From assembly GCF_021130785.1 (NCBI RefSeq), contig NC_060207.1, positions 189,432,001 to 189,496,000 on the forward strand: a stretch of DNA of 64,000 nt, in the 5' to 3' direction. Numbering within the stretch: position 1 is the first letter of the stretch; the number at the start of each line of letters is the position of its first letter. This document shows positions 1 through 11,569 of this stretch, one piece after another. A model generated the notes under the pieces. The model made no database searches. It saw only the letters and a list, made by a program, of their open reading frames with translations, and was not told the DNA's origin. A program made the position numbers and the translations under genes. This DNA is from Homalodisca vitripennis. Its lineage: Eukaryota > Arthropoda > Insecta > Hemiptera > Cicadellidae.

Positions 1-400
1 TCCTCCAGTCCTGGGTAATTGGCAACTGTACGCGAAACGGGGATGTCACACGGTCTGTCGCACCACTGATAGGGGAAGAGGGTCTTTGTGCCTCGGAGCC
101 GATATGGCGGGCCGTCCGGAGAAAGCAGAGGATCGAGGTCACGAGGAGGCTACCAGGAACGTGGTGAGGCGCGACGACGGGAACATTGTAAAAATAGAAG
201 ACATTTATGGACCTGTCACTGTACTTGGCAGTCCTTTAAGGGTTCGCTTGAACGCGCAAATAGTAGTTTTCAGACCGATGAGTCCAATTATCCGTCCAAG
301 CCGAGGATTCTCGAAGTCCAAAGTAAAGCACAACCAATACATTCAGTATGAACACGTTTTATTATCAGATTTGGATGAATTTTTATATTCTTGTGTGTAA
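1..400 (+). other. Open reading frame entering from the left edge, possible partial exon
   Basis: One frame is open from base 2 to a stop at 398-400, about 132 codons with no in-frame start needed at the edge. The first 200 bases are much richer in G and C than the AT-rich sequence that follows, as expected of an exon or of a different repeat class. The predicted protein is basic and hydrophilic in its middle (many Arg, Glu and Asp, residues 35-65) and shows no domain I recognise. An overlapping frame is also open for part of this stretch, so coding is not proven. It could be the last exon of a gene to the left, or a transposon fragment. I assign no function. Confidence 0.25.
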
Positions 401-577
401 TTTCTTTAAATTTTAAAACGAGATAAGAAGTCTTCAATTTTTAATAATTATATGTTTTATTATATATGAATTTTTATTATATATTAAAAATGTCACTGGA
501 TTTTTTACATACATTTTACAATACTTAGTCTATTATATTATTATACATTATTATAGACCAAGTGGAGAAGACAAAAT

Positions 578-655
578 TTGTTGCCCTCTTTGGGATTCGA
601 ACCCGGATCCTCTAGCTCCAAAGGTGTATCTGGTACCAATGAGCTACAGAAGGAT
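578..655 (-). repeat. tRNA-like SINE head fragment
   Basis: Read on the minus strand this stretch has a box A-like TAGCTCATTGGTA and a box B-like GGTTCGAATCC at tRNA-like spacing. It is not a convincing functional tRNA because the arms do not close cleanly. The same kind of minus-strand tRNA-like head recurs near 2.78, 4.15, 29.2, 35.2 and 53.8 kb, which fits a dispersed tRNA-derived SINE group. Confidence 0.5.
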
Positions 656-782
656 ATCTGCTAGAGCCTCTCTAAATGATGCTAAATACAGGGTGAGGCA
701 GACCACCCGTTCACTACGTATAGCGGCCAAACCAAACGAGGTAAATTATTCGTATCCAGTGTAATATGTATTATATGTGTAT

Positions 783-1360
783 TTATATGATACGATAATA
801 CACTTCTCGCATCCAATGTGGGTTTTCAAACGCCCAGTATCTCATATTATGACGGTTCACTTCTCCATTACTCCTAAACGTAGCCTCGTCACACCACAGA
901 ATGTTACGGTGAAAGTTTTGATTTTGTTGTAGTTTTTCTCGAGCCCACAAACAAAAGTTCATTCTATGAGGAAGTCATCTCCATGGAGTTCTTGATATAA
1001 TGACATCCTATATGGGTGCATTTTATGATCGTGAACGATTCTTAAAACATATCTTTGACTCATACCAGAATCAAGAGCTACTCTTCGTATAGAATCATGA
1101 GGATTCAGTTCAAAGGCTGCCAAATCTTCGGGTGCCCTATCACTTCTCACGGGTCTAGCGAGTTCCTTTCCTTTGTTGTGGTCAGGTTGAACATGACCTG
1201 TTTCACGAACTCGACTAGCAAGTCTTTGAAAAACGTTCCTGGAGTGATGTTCGCGGTCTGGGTAACGTTGGGCATAAAGAAGAGCGGCAGCTGAGTAATA
1301 TTGGAAACATTCCCCTAACACCATAAGCATCTGGAATGCCTCCTCATTTGAGAACGGCAT
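783..1360 (-). pseudogene. Broken Tc1/mariner-superfamily transposase, DUF4817-type N-terminus
   Basis: The minus-strand frame starts with MPFSNEEAF at 1360 and runs to about 965. It matches the DUF4817-like helix-turn-helix N-terminus common in insect transposases: a pattern of E..A, YAQRYPDREHHSRNVFQRL and RETGHV, followed by a second HTH-like segment ending in MHPYRMSLYQELHGDDF. Near 965 a single-base loss shifts the frame. In the next frame the protein continues with MNFCLWAREKLQQNQNFHRN, then CDEATFRSNGEVNRHN and YWAFENPHW, the stretch around the first catalytic Asp of the DDE core. The rest of the catalytic domain is missing, so this is a dead copy. An extended frame upstream of the MPF start exists (to 1435) but is not typical of the family. 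Family assignment is from memory of conserved motifs; I am fairly sure of it. Confidence 0.8.
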
Positions 1361-1435
1361 TTTAGAACAAACAAAACTTACACTACGTACTTTAAAAAAA
1401 TTTAAATTAATATCTACCTCATACCACGTGGTCAC

Positions 1436-2150
1436 AAGGACAACTGAATAGGGAAACGATAATAACAGAGATTAGATAAGAGATTAAGGAATTGGTTCCA
1501 AAGTTCTTCCACAGGCAACTCGTGTATTTGGGATTGTTAAAACATGAACACCACGGTTAGATTACTTTTGAAACATGTTACACTGATAGAAATCCTGATG
1601 TGTTTTTAACTAAATTAATTAAAAACAAATTAAACTTAAAAGTCCAACTTGTTTACCTTTTATTTCATTGGATTTTGATATTAATACAAACTAACTTAGT
1701 AACATTATTAAAAAAATCTATTTTTGTACTACAGTTTTGAAACAATTGAAGGAAGATAGAGACAAACTTTAAATGTAGAAAATGTTTATTTTTTAAAGAC
1801 GTTTCTAATTATTTACAACACAACCTAGGTTACTATTTGATTTTTTTAGATTGGGGCTGTTAAGTATTTCAAAATTCTATGTATTTTTAAAATGTGTAAA
1901 TTTTGGGGTAGGGTGGCATTTAATGATATTTTTCGATAAGCCGTTTCATCATTAGTTTTGAATAAAAATATCGTCTCTCTACATTTGTGCAGGTAGTTGC
2001 AATAAATTTACCCACAAACCCCTGATTTTTTAACGTTCTGGTGTACTCTGTACATAAGCGGCAAGATAGGTTCAAACTTTTTGCATCAAAATAATTAGTG
2101 AAGAAATACGTTTAAAATGAGGTATAACTAAACATACCTTTACATTTGAA
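1436..2150. other. AT-rich stretch without a recognised gene
   Basis: No coding signal. I saw no clear inverted terminal repeat matching the other side of the transposase relic. Confidence 0.4.
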
Positions 2151-2159
2151 AATTTTCCA

Positions 2160-2330
2160 AAAACCACCCTACCCCCCAAAAAATACTCTTTTGGGGAGTT
2201 TTATAAGGGTTATATTAGGGCTTTTAACACCTGAGGAAGAGGGTTGATATCAAACATCGAAATGTAGCGTTCTGTCTGTGCAACTTATAACGATATCAAA
2301 AATCCTATCATTCTTCCCAAAAATACATTT
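2160..2330 (+). repeat. Retroelement-like tail segment
   Basis: Contains a run of the form CCTGAGGAAGAGGG, then ATCGAAATGTAGCG, then an AT-rich end. This layout (CCTGA-GA... followed by TCGAAA-GT) recurs in 3' regions of several insect retroelements. No reverse-transcriptase frame remains next to it, so the class is uncertain. Confidence 0.35.
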
Positions 2331-2775
2331 TGAGTGAGGTGAGGCCACAATAGTTCTATAACTCATAGAATGAATGAAGAAGATGAGCGCGCTGTCTTTG
2401 TTAGTTACATGTAGCCTTACATAAGTAATTATTTATTTTTATCACCGGGCTGCAATGTGTCTGTAATTCTGCTTGTAATAATTACAACCCTTCATGTAGT
2501 GAGACAGTTTTATGTTATTTTTCCTAACTTCGGGAAAGGTACGTTAAAGGGTTGTGACTAATAGTATTTTTATTCTTACAATTCTTATGATACTAACTTA
2601 TGAGTATTTTGATTATTAATATATGTGGTTTCAATCTATTTATACCGGGAATTAAGAATACGTGCAAAATTAGTACTTGGGGAAAACGGGAGTTTACTTC
2701 TTTTGTACAATAACACATTTTCTGAACGCTCTAATCCTAATAATTATGGATATATAAATATTGAATCGCAAAAGT

Positions 2776-2851
2776 ACTTGCTCCGCCGGGACTCGAACTC
2801 GGATCTCTCACTTGCCGGGTGAATGTGCTACCATTACATACAGAGCCCTAG
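2776..2851 (-). repeat. tRNA-like SINE head
   Basis: On the minus strand a 7-base acceptor-like stem (GCTCTGT with GCGGAGC, using two G-U pairs), a D-arm-like TAATGGTAGCACA, an anticodon-like arm and GAGTTCGAGTCCCGG box B are visible. The anticodon loop has C rather than the invariant U at position 33, so I treat this as a tRNA-derived SINE head or tRNA pseudogene, not a working tRNA. Confidence 0.5.
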
Positions 2852-3024
2852 CTTTTTACAATATTCAAATATTTTTGTTTGCCGTTTCTTTCACATATGT
2901 ATTTAAATAACCAAACTAACATATGATCGGAAGACCAAATACTTGTCAAATGACTTCTGTTTACATTAATTTAATTTGTATACGTGGCAATAGCCTAATT
3001 TAATTTCAATAAATATTGAATCGC

Positions 3025-3025
<1 letters not shown>

Positions 3026-3101
<76 letters not shown>

Positions 3102-3102
3102 G
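3026..3102. repeat. (AT)n then (GT)n microsatellite
   Basis: About 65 bases of alternating A and T followed by (GT)5. It lies immediately before a 119-123 bp tandem array. Confidence 0.95.
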
Positions 3103-3112
3103 TAAATTAATT

Positions 3113-3730
3113 ACCACGGTTTTATTAAAAGGAAATTATTGAATTGGCAAGCGCAAATTTGCTATGTATGGGTAACATAGTAACAAAGCGTTGTGCCACC
3201 CCCAAGCTAAATAGACAGACAGTCAAGCCCACAGTTTCACGGTTTTATTAAAAGGAAATTATTGAATTGGCAAGCGCAAACTTGCTATGTATGGGTAACA
3301 TAGTAACAAAGCGTTGTGCCACCCCCAAGCTAAATAGACAGACAGTCAAGCCCAAAGTTTCACGGTTTTATTAAAAGGAAATTATTGAATTGGCAAGCGC
3401 AAACTTGCTATGGGTAACATAGTAACAAAGCGTTGTGCCACACCCCCAAGCTAAATAGACAGACAGTCAAGCCCACAGTTTCACGGTTTTATTAAAAGGA
3501 AATGATTGAATTGGCAAGCGCAAACTTGCTATGGGTAACATAGTAAAAAAGCGTTGTGCCACCCCCAAGCTAAATAGACAGACAGTCAAGCCCACAGTTT
3601 CACGGTTTTATTAAAAGGAAATTATTGAATTGGCAAGCGCAAACTTGCTATGGGTAACATAGTAACAAAGCGTTGTGCCACCCCCAAGCTAAATAGACAG
3701 ACAGTCAAGCCCACAGTTTCACGGTTTTAT
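3113..3730. repeat. Tandem array, five units of 119-123 bp
   Basis: Each unit begins with ACGGTTTTATTAAAAGG. Unit starts are near 3116, 3239, 3362, 3483 and 3602, with a partial sixth at 3721. The first two units carry an extra TATG copy (GCTATGTATGGG) that later ones lack; one unit has an extra CA near 3440. Near identity between units shows recent expansion or homogenisation. Confidence 0.95.
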
Positions 3731-4054
3731 AGGGGTTCTTTTTTGTATACGACCCTAATATATTCAGTGTGGATGCACTACTGTGGCCACAATTGATTTA
3801 AGGGTGCTAGTGTCCGGTGAGCTGATGTCTCTTGGCCACCTGTTCCTTCAACAATTGATTTAGACATCCTACAGTCTCGGCAGGCAACTGGGTTAGATTT
3901 GGTTGCAGTATATGTTATCTTATCGTTTAAATTGCTCAAAAAGTGAAAGACATCTTTTAAAAGCAACTTAAAATGTTGGGAAGTACTCAAAATTGAGATT
4001 GTTTCAAATCAATTAATTGTGTGCTGGATTTGTTTTCTCGGGCTCTTTTATAGT

Positions 4055-4215
4055 TTTAAAGGGGTTCTTTTTCATCGGCGGCGTTTAAAATAACCCTACT
4101 AATCGTTTTGAAGGTACAACGTTCCAAATGAAAATTTGTATTGACCTGTCCGGAAATCGAACCCACGATCTCTTTGTTAGAGAGTTGCAGACTTATCCCT
4201 ACGTTAGTTCTAGAT
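4055..4215 (-). repeat. tRNA-derived SINE fragment
   Basis: The minus strand carries a box B-like GGGTTCGATTTCC and a tRNA-like head, followed by a body ending in a GAAAAAGAACCCC-like stretch. The plus-strand form of that end (AGGGGTTCTTTTT) also occurs at 3.73 kb, and looser versions at 5.99 and 31.72 kb. Confidence 0.5.
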
Positions 4216-4306
4216 CGAGATCTCAATTAATAAATCGGGAATAGGAGCCAAAAATAAAGATCTTACCTTGTGTAGTTAGATTGTGTAATATTTCTTTGAA
4301 TTTAGA

Positions 4307-4308
<2 letters not shown>

Positions 4309-4393
<85 letters not shown>
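4309..4393. repeat. (TG)n microsatellite
   Basis: An uninterrupted TG repeat of about 85 bases. Confidence 0.97.
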
Positions 4394-4394
<1 letters not shown>

Positions 4395-4769
4395 TTCAAT
4401 AACTGGTAATTTATTAATGGCTCTTACATGTCTTAGTTATGTGCATAAATTCAACGATAATTAAATTATTACTTAAAATGTTTGGTTTCAGTTTGATTCA
4501 GTTTTATTATACTGAATTTCATTTGAATTCCGTAAAACTGAAGTTTCATATAGAAACGAATTTAGTAAATTTAATTCTTATATTATCAAAGTATTCACTT
4601 GGAAAGAGAATTTAAATTTTTGATAACAATATACACTACGATACTCTGTTTTTGGGTATATTATATTCAACAGTCATAGAAAACAATATTTCTAAAGATT
4701 TTTTTAAAGTTGATTTAGTTGAAAACCCCACACTAAACATTAATGTGAAATCTGTGTTGGAAAAAGGTT

Positions 4770-5307
4770 TCTACGGTACCATGTGGATTTTATTCGCTCC
4801 ATAAATGAATATTTCTACAATTGAAGGACCCGTTTCTCGTGAAAGTTGCTTCATCAGTAAATAAAATTGAATTCACCCTATCAGCATTGTCTAGAAGCCA
4901 ATGAGAAAAGTTTAACCGTAAAGGGTAATCTGTCGGCAGCAAATGTTGTACCTTTTGCAGGTGAAAAGGATGAAGTCTCTTTTACGCAAGATGCGCCACA
5001 CTTTGTTTCTCGATAAACCAGTGCGATACGCAATTCGCCTCGTACTAGTACCCGGGCTACGATGAATATGTTGAATCAGTTGAAATTCATCGTTAACGCG
5101 ATGATGTTCAACCGAAAACGAAATTGTTGGAAACGATCCATTCGTTCTTAAAAACTGAAACACTGAAGAAAAGGTTTTCGCATTCGGAATCCGCCTTGCA
5201 GGAAATCTTTCCTGATATTCACGTCGAGCAGTTTCCGAATTTCCATTAGCATATCCGTAACAGAACATTATGTCGGCATATTCTTCATTAGAAAATTGAA
5301 ACGGCAT
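4770..5307 (-). pseudogene. Second broken Tc1/mariner-superfamily transposase
   Basis: Starts at MPFQFSNEEYADIMFCYGYA on the minus strand (5307) and keeps the DUF4817-like pattern: GNSETARREYQERFPARRIP, then a region ending in RTNGSF, then TSTRRIAYRTGLSRNKVWRI, an HTH-like segment. At about 4960 the frame shifts; in the neighbouring frame it continues as HPFHLQKVQHLLPTDYPLR, NFSHWLLDNADRVNSILFTD, EATFTRNGSFNCRNIHLWSE and then NPHGT, covering the first catalytic Asp (TDEA). The sequence stops resembling a transposase near 4770, so the C-terminal catalytic half is lost. It differs clearly from the relic at 0.8-1.4 kb, so these are two separate families or old insertions. Confidence 0.8.
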
Positions 5308-7730
5308 ATTAACTTTTATACTGTATCAATACTTACACTTAACTTATCTGTATGACACTTCAATATAAAATATTCAAAAAAAGTTCGTAATTGTGATTGT
5401 TGAACAGCTGTTAGTACTGCCAACCTATGAAAATAATATTTTTGTCACAAAAGTTGTAGAATAACGTAAATTAATTCGCAATTATTGTTAAGTTTCAGAT
5501 TTTATGACACTAAAGTTTTTTTACTAGTATGTAGTTCATTAGAAAAAATAGAAGAATGTTTCTATAAATAAAATCTATACATAATTATTTTCAATAATTA
5601 ACATGTTTTCTCCAAATATTAGGATGTACATTCAGTAAGAAAAAAAAGTGTAACCGATTTTGTCTATTCTTCGTACGTTATTTATTTAATTAAAAATTTA
5701 TTTTCTTAAAGTTTACGTATAATTTTTATTGGCTTATTTTACATCATTATCTTAAGAAATTAATTCTTTACAAGTTTTGTTAAAGAATTTTACGTGTTTG
5801 TTACACATTTAACAAAGTTAATCTACTTGAAACCTAAATGAAACTTGTTTTTGGACACCGAATTTTGAGTATTTCTTCAGATATCTTAAAAATTACTGCA
5901 GCTAGAGGTCTGGTACAAATTTTATTCAATTTTTCAGTTCAATTTGCATAATATACATAAAATTTTACGTCCTGGGTAACGCCCAAAATAATTTAATAGG
6001 GCTCCTTTTTAACGGTGGCACTGAAATCTGGGCGAAATCTTTCACCCTGTATAGCTCGCTAACTAAGCGTTTCTGGACCTATGTGTATATGAACTTTTTT
6101 CGTTATTTTCACCGTAAGAACAAGTCCTGACAGTTTCTCCGTTTCTTCATGGGACACCCTGTATATATATATTATTTAAGGTAGTGCTGTAAGACATGAG
6201 CTACTCTATCAACTTATTGATAATACAAATTTGTGTATACCAGGCTACCAAAATTAAAGGAAATGGACACTTATCAGTTTTGTTCTTAATGGTTTGAAAA
6301 AAATGTTACGAATTTCTCGATAACTAGCATACACTAACCTTATTTCATATTTTAAATGGTGTTTACAGATAATGGTTGTTTAAATACACTGAATACCCAT
6401 AGTTTGTAATGCTTGCATAATTTTATTTGCGTTACAATTTATAAGCACACATAAGAGACGTATGTATTTAAAAGATACAATCATGTATTCCCAGTTCTTG
6501 GACCATTAGGACTGAAACACCTAGCCCATGGTATAGCAAAAACAATGGTTTAGTTGATAAAGGCTGTAGGTAAAGAAAATTTTAATCAAATGTAATGAGA
6601 GTAAATATTATAAGTTAGTTATTACTACTTAACTATATAAATATATTAATGTAAATATTAATATACTATATTATCCATCTCATCTCTTGAACTGTTGGAC
6701 AATCACATCTGTGCTTCATATTAACAATATGCACTTGTTTCTTCCAGCTGTTCAAAATGATATTTATGACAACTTGAAATCAAAGGAAATCTATAATGGG
6801 CCTATAGTTAAAAGCGAAGGAATCTTTGGAGATGCGGAAGAGATCTTATTTAGCACTTATACCATATTAAGGTATTTACAGAAGAATATATATTTCAGAA
6901 AATAATAGTCTAAAAAGTCAAGTAAGTTATGATGAAAAACTGGTTTGCGATCAAGTGGTGGACCTGCACCTCCGCAAACGCTTCGTCTTAACAACTGATC
7001 TTGAAATTATAACGGTTTGGAAATACACAAAGGCAAATTAATTTGTTTCTTAGACTTGAAGAGTTGCCTATCCAATGTTTCAGACAACAACCCCAGAGTG
7101 AGGTTCTGCTATAAGAACTACAAGATAACTGTTATGGCTGTGCAGAATTTCCTAGGAATTAGTCCCCTCATTTACATAATAGCTTCGACCACCTCCTGTG
7201 TTAGCTCCTTACCGACCCAACGTAGTGTGAATGTTTGTTATTAAAAATGTAAAATACTTTTTTGACATAAAATCTATACATTTTCATCTTACTGATGATC
7301 TAATTTAAAATAATTTATACATACGGATCAAATAAGACATATTGCTAGTAATGTAATTTTTAGGAATTTGAGGACGGTGAAAGCCAATTCCTTGCTAATT
7401 AAGAATTGTTTCAAACTAAATGTTAAAAAGAAATTTAACTTTATATTCCAAATAATTTTATTCTTAGTTATAATATGGAGTTTCGAAAATGCTATGTACA
7501 AGTACTTTGATATCCATAGTGCAACAGTTTAATAATAATACATTGATTTTTAACTTTATCTATAGTTTGATACAGTTTCATAAAAATTCAATGGTTTTAT
7601 TGTTAGATTCGGATAAATAGTTTGATTTCCTTCATTGTCTATGGAAAAATTTAATTACTTGTTTGTTAACTTAAAACACTAAAAGTAAAATCTTACACAC
7701 AGTTGCCCTTCGTTTTGATATACCTTACCA
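5308..7730. other. AT-rich stretch with possible transposon end
   Basis: No coding evidence. CACCCTGTATA-type motifs near 6043 and 6155 resemble the outer ends of insect mariner-like elements and may be the remaining terminus of the transposase relic to the left. Short open frames at 6.69-6.91 and 7.02-7.24 kb show no family features. Confidence 0.35.
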
Positions 7731-9304
7731 TCACCCCACTTATACAAAGTGGCCGTAACTTTGATTCATTAATTGTAGACATTTTAGGCAAAACTCGGCT
7801 CTCACAACCTCTTTTTGCTCCCGGATCTTATGAATAAAAATCAACCGCTACGTGTGTTGCTAAGCGTTAATCTCGAGAACAGCTGGGCCAGTTTGGTTAA
7901 ATCTTTATGAAATACTCGTAAATGTTTGAAGAAGATTTATATGAAGATAAAGATAAAAAAGTTTTCTGGAATACTTCAGAATCAAATTAGAAAATAGTGA
8001 TAATATTTTTATTTCTCAATGACAACTTAACAGACACTTAGCTGGTGTTCACAAATTTAGTTGAAATTCTTCAAAGAGATTAACGTAAACATTTGTTTAC
8101 TTTAAAGTTTTTGGAAATGTAAGTAAGCAGTTTGATCAGTAGTGTAAAGTAGATAGCAAAGACAAGGTTACTAACTTTTTCTCCTGGTTGCGCCAGTGAT
8201 GAATTCAAGCATCTAATACATTGTAAATACTATTAAACACTTTAATAATCAAAGCTGTGGATGTTTGCACATAAAATACCTAAAACTGGTCGGTCTCTTT
8301 GACACTGCGCCTTCAAGGAAAAAAGGAATGAGCACTAACAAGCTTCAGAACCATTCTTTCTCGAGACATCTATAACGCAAAAACCTATCATATACTATTA
8401 TTTTGAAATGATACATGAACTTGGTAAGAATTTTCCATTATACCGGAAATAGCTTTTCGACCGTAGTAGACTTCACAGTCCTACGTAAAAACCACGTAAT
8501 TTCTTAATCGGGCCAACAAGACAAACTCATCTATAGTTCCTGAAATATCTTAGACCGATAATAGATTACAAGAGCAAAAAATAGCACTATTTCATTAAAG
8601 TAGGTTTCAGATACTTAAATATTTTTTGTATCGGAGCAATAAGGCATTTTCAACTATGGCACCTTAAATAAATCAGACCGGAAGTGAATTCAAACAACCA
8701 GAGGTAAACACGCTAAAACCGAACTAAGCTCCTCAGTCGTACATATTTATGTATATTTTCTTCATTGGGACAACAAGAGAATCTCAGATATGGTATTGGA
8801 AATGTGGTAAAGCGAGTACAAAAGTAGACGCAGCCGCTTTTTGACTGAAGTAGGTTTCCGAGACATACTTCATATATTTTTGTGATCAGGGCAATAGAGC
8901 AAACTCAAATTTGACACCATAAATATACCATAACCGCCTACGTGTTTACACATTTTTTTATTGGGACAACTATGCAAACTCTACTATGGTTCTGGAAAAA
9001 TTCTTAAAGCAAAATTAGACACAATCGAAATAGGCTTCTCATTTTAATGTATATGTGTATATATTCTTCATCGGGACAAGAAACAAAATACATGCTTGCT
9101 TATGGCATCGGAAATATAATTCATTTGAACCAGAAATCCTCATACACTTTCAAGCCCTGATGTAAGAGCCAATCGCGATATCCCATAACCTCTCACATTT
9201 GAAACATCATACGGCCCCAATATATTACACCGTAAGTGCATTTACTAAGTAGGCTATAGTGTTCGATTTTGAAAATTTGCGTGCGAAGATGCGGCTAACA
9301 GTTC
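7731..9304 (+). mobile_element. Degraded Helitron-like non-autonomous element, copy 1
   Basis: Homologous, in the same order, to the sequence at 62.77-64 kb and, in reverse, to 52.50-54.21 kb. Shared landmarks are a CTAATCTCG-like segment, ATTATACCGG, and a loosely repeated block of about 90-130 bases whose core reads CGGGACAACAAGACAAACTC then CTATGG, then GGAAAT; that block recurs four or five times between 8.5 and 9.1 kb. The right end, GCGTGCGAAGATGCGGCTAA, matches the 3' end of the better preserved copy (GCGTGCGAAGCCACGGG). The left end is too decayed to fix. No transposase or helicase is encoded. Confidence 0.6.
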
Positions 9305-11569
9305 ATAATATTAACGATCGCTTTGTATCAAAGTCAGTAATTAATATATCACTATCACGGCAGCGCAATCTCTGCACCAAAGGATTAATATCACAGAATT
9401 TTTAAATGATTTGATGTAGTGAACCTTGAACTTTACACGTTTGCAAAGCAAAATTTAAATGACTAGAGGAGTCTGGGAAAGAGAGCTGATAAAATTAAAG
9501 ATAAGAGTTGATCCTTGAGAATATTGAGATTAGCTCCATTACACATTCTGCTTAATGGAGCGTCTGACCCAGTCACAAACTTGACTCCTGGAGTCCAAGA
9601 AGCTTAGCAATTTCTAAAAAAAACAACTTAGTTGTGTTGCATATTTATTTCCTTGATCGTGGGCAGTTCGCTGTTGGATGTGTCCCGCGACTATTTTTTT
9701 TTACCCTGGCCGTAAGATATATCGACCGGGCTCTTTCATCTACCTGCCTGTCCTTCTACTCCCTAAAACTCTATATTGTTATTGTTTAATTTGAGCCTTC
9801 ATAGTGTGTCGGAAAGACAGCCGTAAGCTACAACTACTCGTTGTGATTGGTTCATTAAATGTTTTATTCAATGATTTTTATGAATTCGACTACTTATTGT
9901 AATTTATTAGTTACATAAATCAATAAAGTACGTCTTGACTCTCAATACCTCCCGTACACATCATAAATTAATAATTTCATTAAAATTGTCAACATACTGT
10001 TATTAAATTTAGTAAGTATGCAAAGTTATGCCCTAACGTAGAATACCCTAGACGTATTATAAGACATTATATAATTTCTTAGTATTCGTCGGAAAATATG
10101 CGTTTCCTGAAACATTGCTGGTGACACAGTTTTATTTATTTAAAAATGACTTTGGTCCCCAAAACAAAACATACATCTAAGCATTGAAATAAACAAATTT
10201 TTGAAAAATTAAATACAATTTTAATAGCTTAATTTTAGATTCTTATAAAATGTTTAATTAAGCTAAATATAATTTTAAATGCGCGTAAGCATAGCTCTAA
10301 CTTTACATAAATATATCCTGTCATACAACCATTTTACGACAATGACAATTTTGAAATACATTCATAAAAAAATGCAGTGCCTGTAATGCAGGCCATTAGA
10401 GATAGCTTCAGATGACATAAGCACGATGGCAAATACATAAAAGTGTTCCTGTGATGCTATTCTTTCGTAAGACTGCCCTAGGTTGTGTCTTGTACAACAA
10501 TATATTTAATAAGGTATTCATAATTTTTTATAGCAAAAATATTACACATTACAAGCAAATATTGCAAAGAATGTGGTTTTTAAACGGTGGGTCTCAAATA
10601 TTTTGAAGCATCTTTCGTCGTGCACTGAAAACTTCAAAAGGATAACGGATAAAAACTATTGACTCCTAGCTATTGTGGTTAAACTCATGTCCTCTGCCTT
10701 AAAAAAGTTAAAAAGGATAATTGAAACAAACTTCAGAGTAATTTTTGAAAGCATGTCTTAACAGATGTGTGTTGAGAAATTGATAACGCTCTGTTTAAGG
10801 AATTTGTACAAAATTGATCAACACTCAAATTTTTTTGTATAGCCGATTGTAGGGAATACACATAGGGCTACAGTGTTGTCTTGTATCTGAAGTTGTAAAT
10901 TGAATTATGAACATTTTATTGGGATGTATAAAACCTTTTAGTATGTTCACCATATAGAATATTTCGACGAAATAAAAACAGATTTTTATTCATAGTTATA
11001 CAATATTAAAACGCAGATCGCCAACGTACATTATTCCAGTGCCAGTTTACTGACCTGAAGAAGTGGACGATGACACTTTAGCTACAATGTCCTTCTTCTG
11101 ACCCTCACTTTCGTCCTCGAACCCTAAATGTAAATCAGGGTTCCGAGAAAAATTGGAACATCGCATCGCAGCCATTACAGCGTTATCTATGGTCCGATAA
11201 CGATCGCAGAGGCCGACCGGCTCGCTTCTGCTAAATGTCGCATTATCAACGGATGTAGTTCACATTAGTTATACAAAGCTAAAGCGCTTCTTAAGCGGTG
11301 GACATTTAAAAACTATAACGATATCGGGAGGAAATGAGCCCATTAGTATTTGTTGCAACCCATTTAGTTTAGTACACTTCCTTTACTTTTACGACCTGCT
11401 GCACCAACACAATACACACCAAACATCTACGGAATTTCCGGAAAGGGCTCATTAAGACAGAGGATCAAGAGTTTAAGCATAATAGCTATGAATCAACACT
11501 CCTGATCTTTTTAACTGTAATCCTTTTGTCCACTTTCAGTGTACGATAGTAAGAATCTAAGCTATAGTA
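9305..11569. other. AT-rich stretch, no recognised gene
   Basis: Nothing convincing. A segment at 11.05-11.15 kb with CCTGAAGAAGTGG resembles a retroelement tail but is isolated. Confidence 0.4.

Noticed and set aside
2776..2851. Functional tRNA gene
   Set aside because: The acceptor and arms fold loosely and the anticodon loop lacks U33; similar heads elsewhere in the window point to SINEs.
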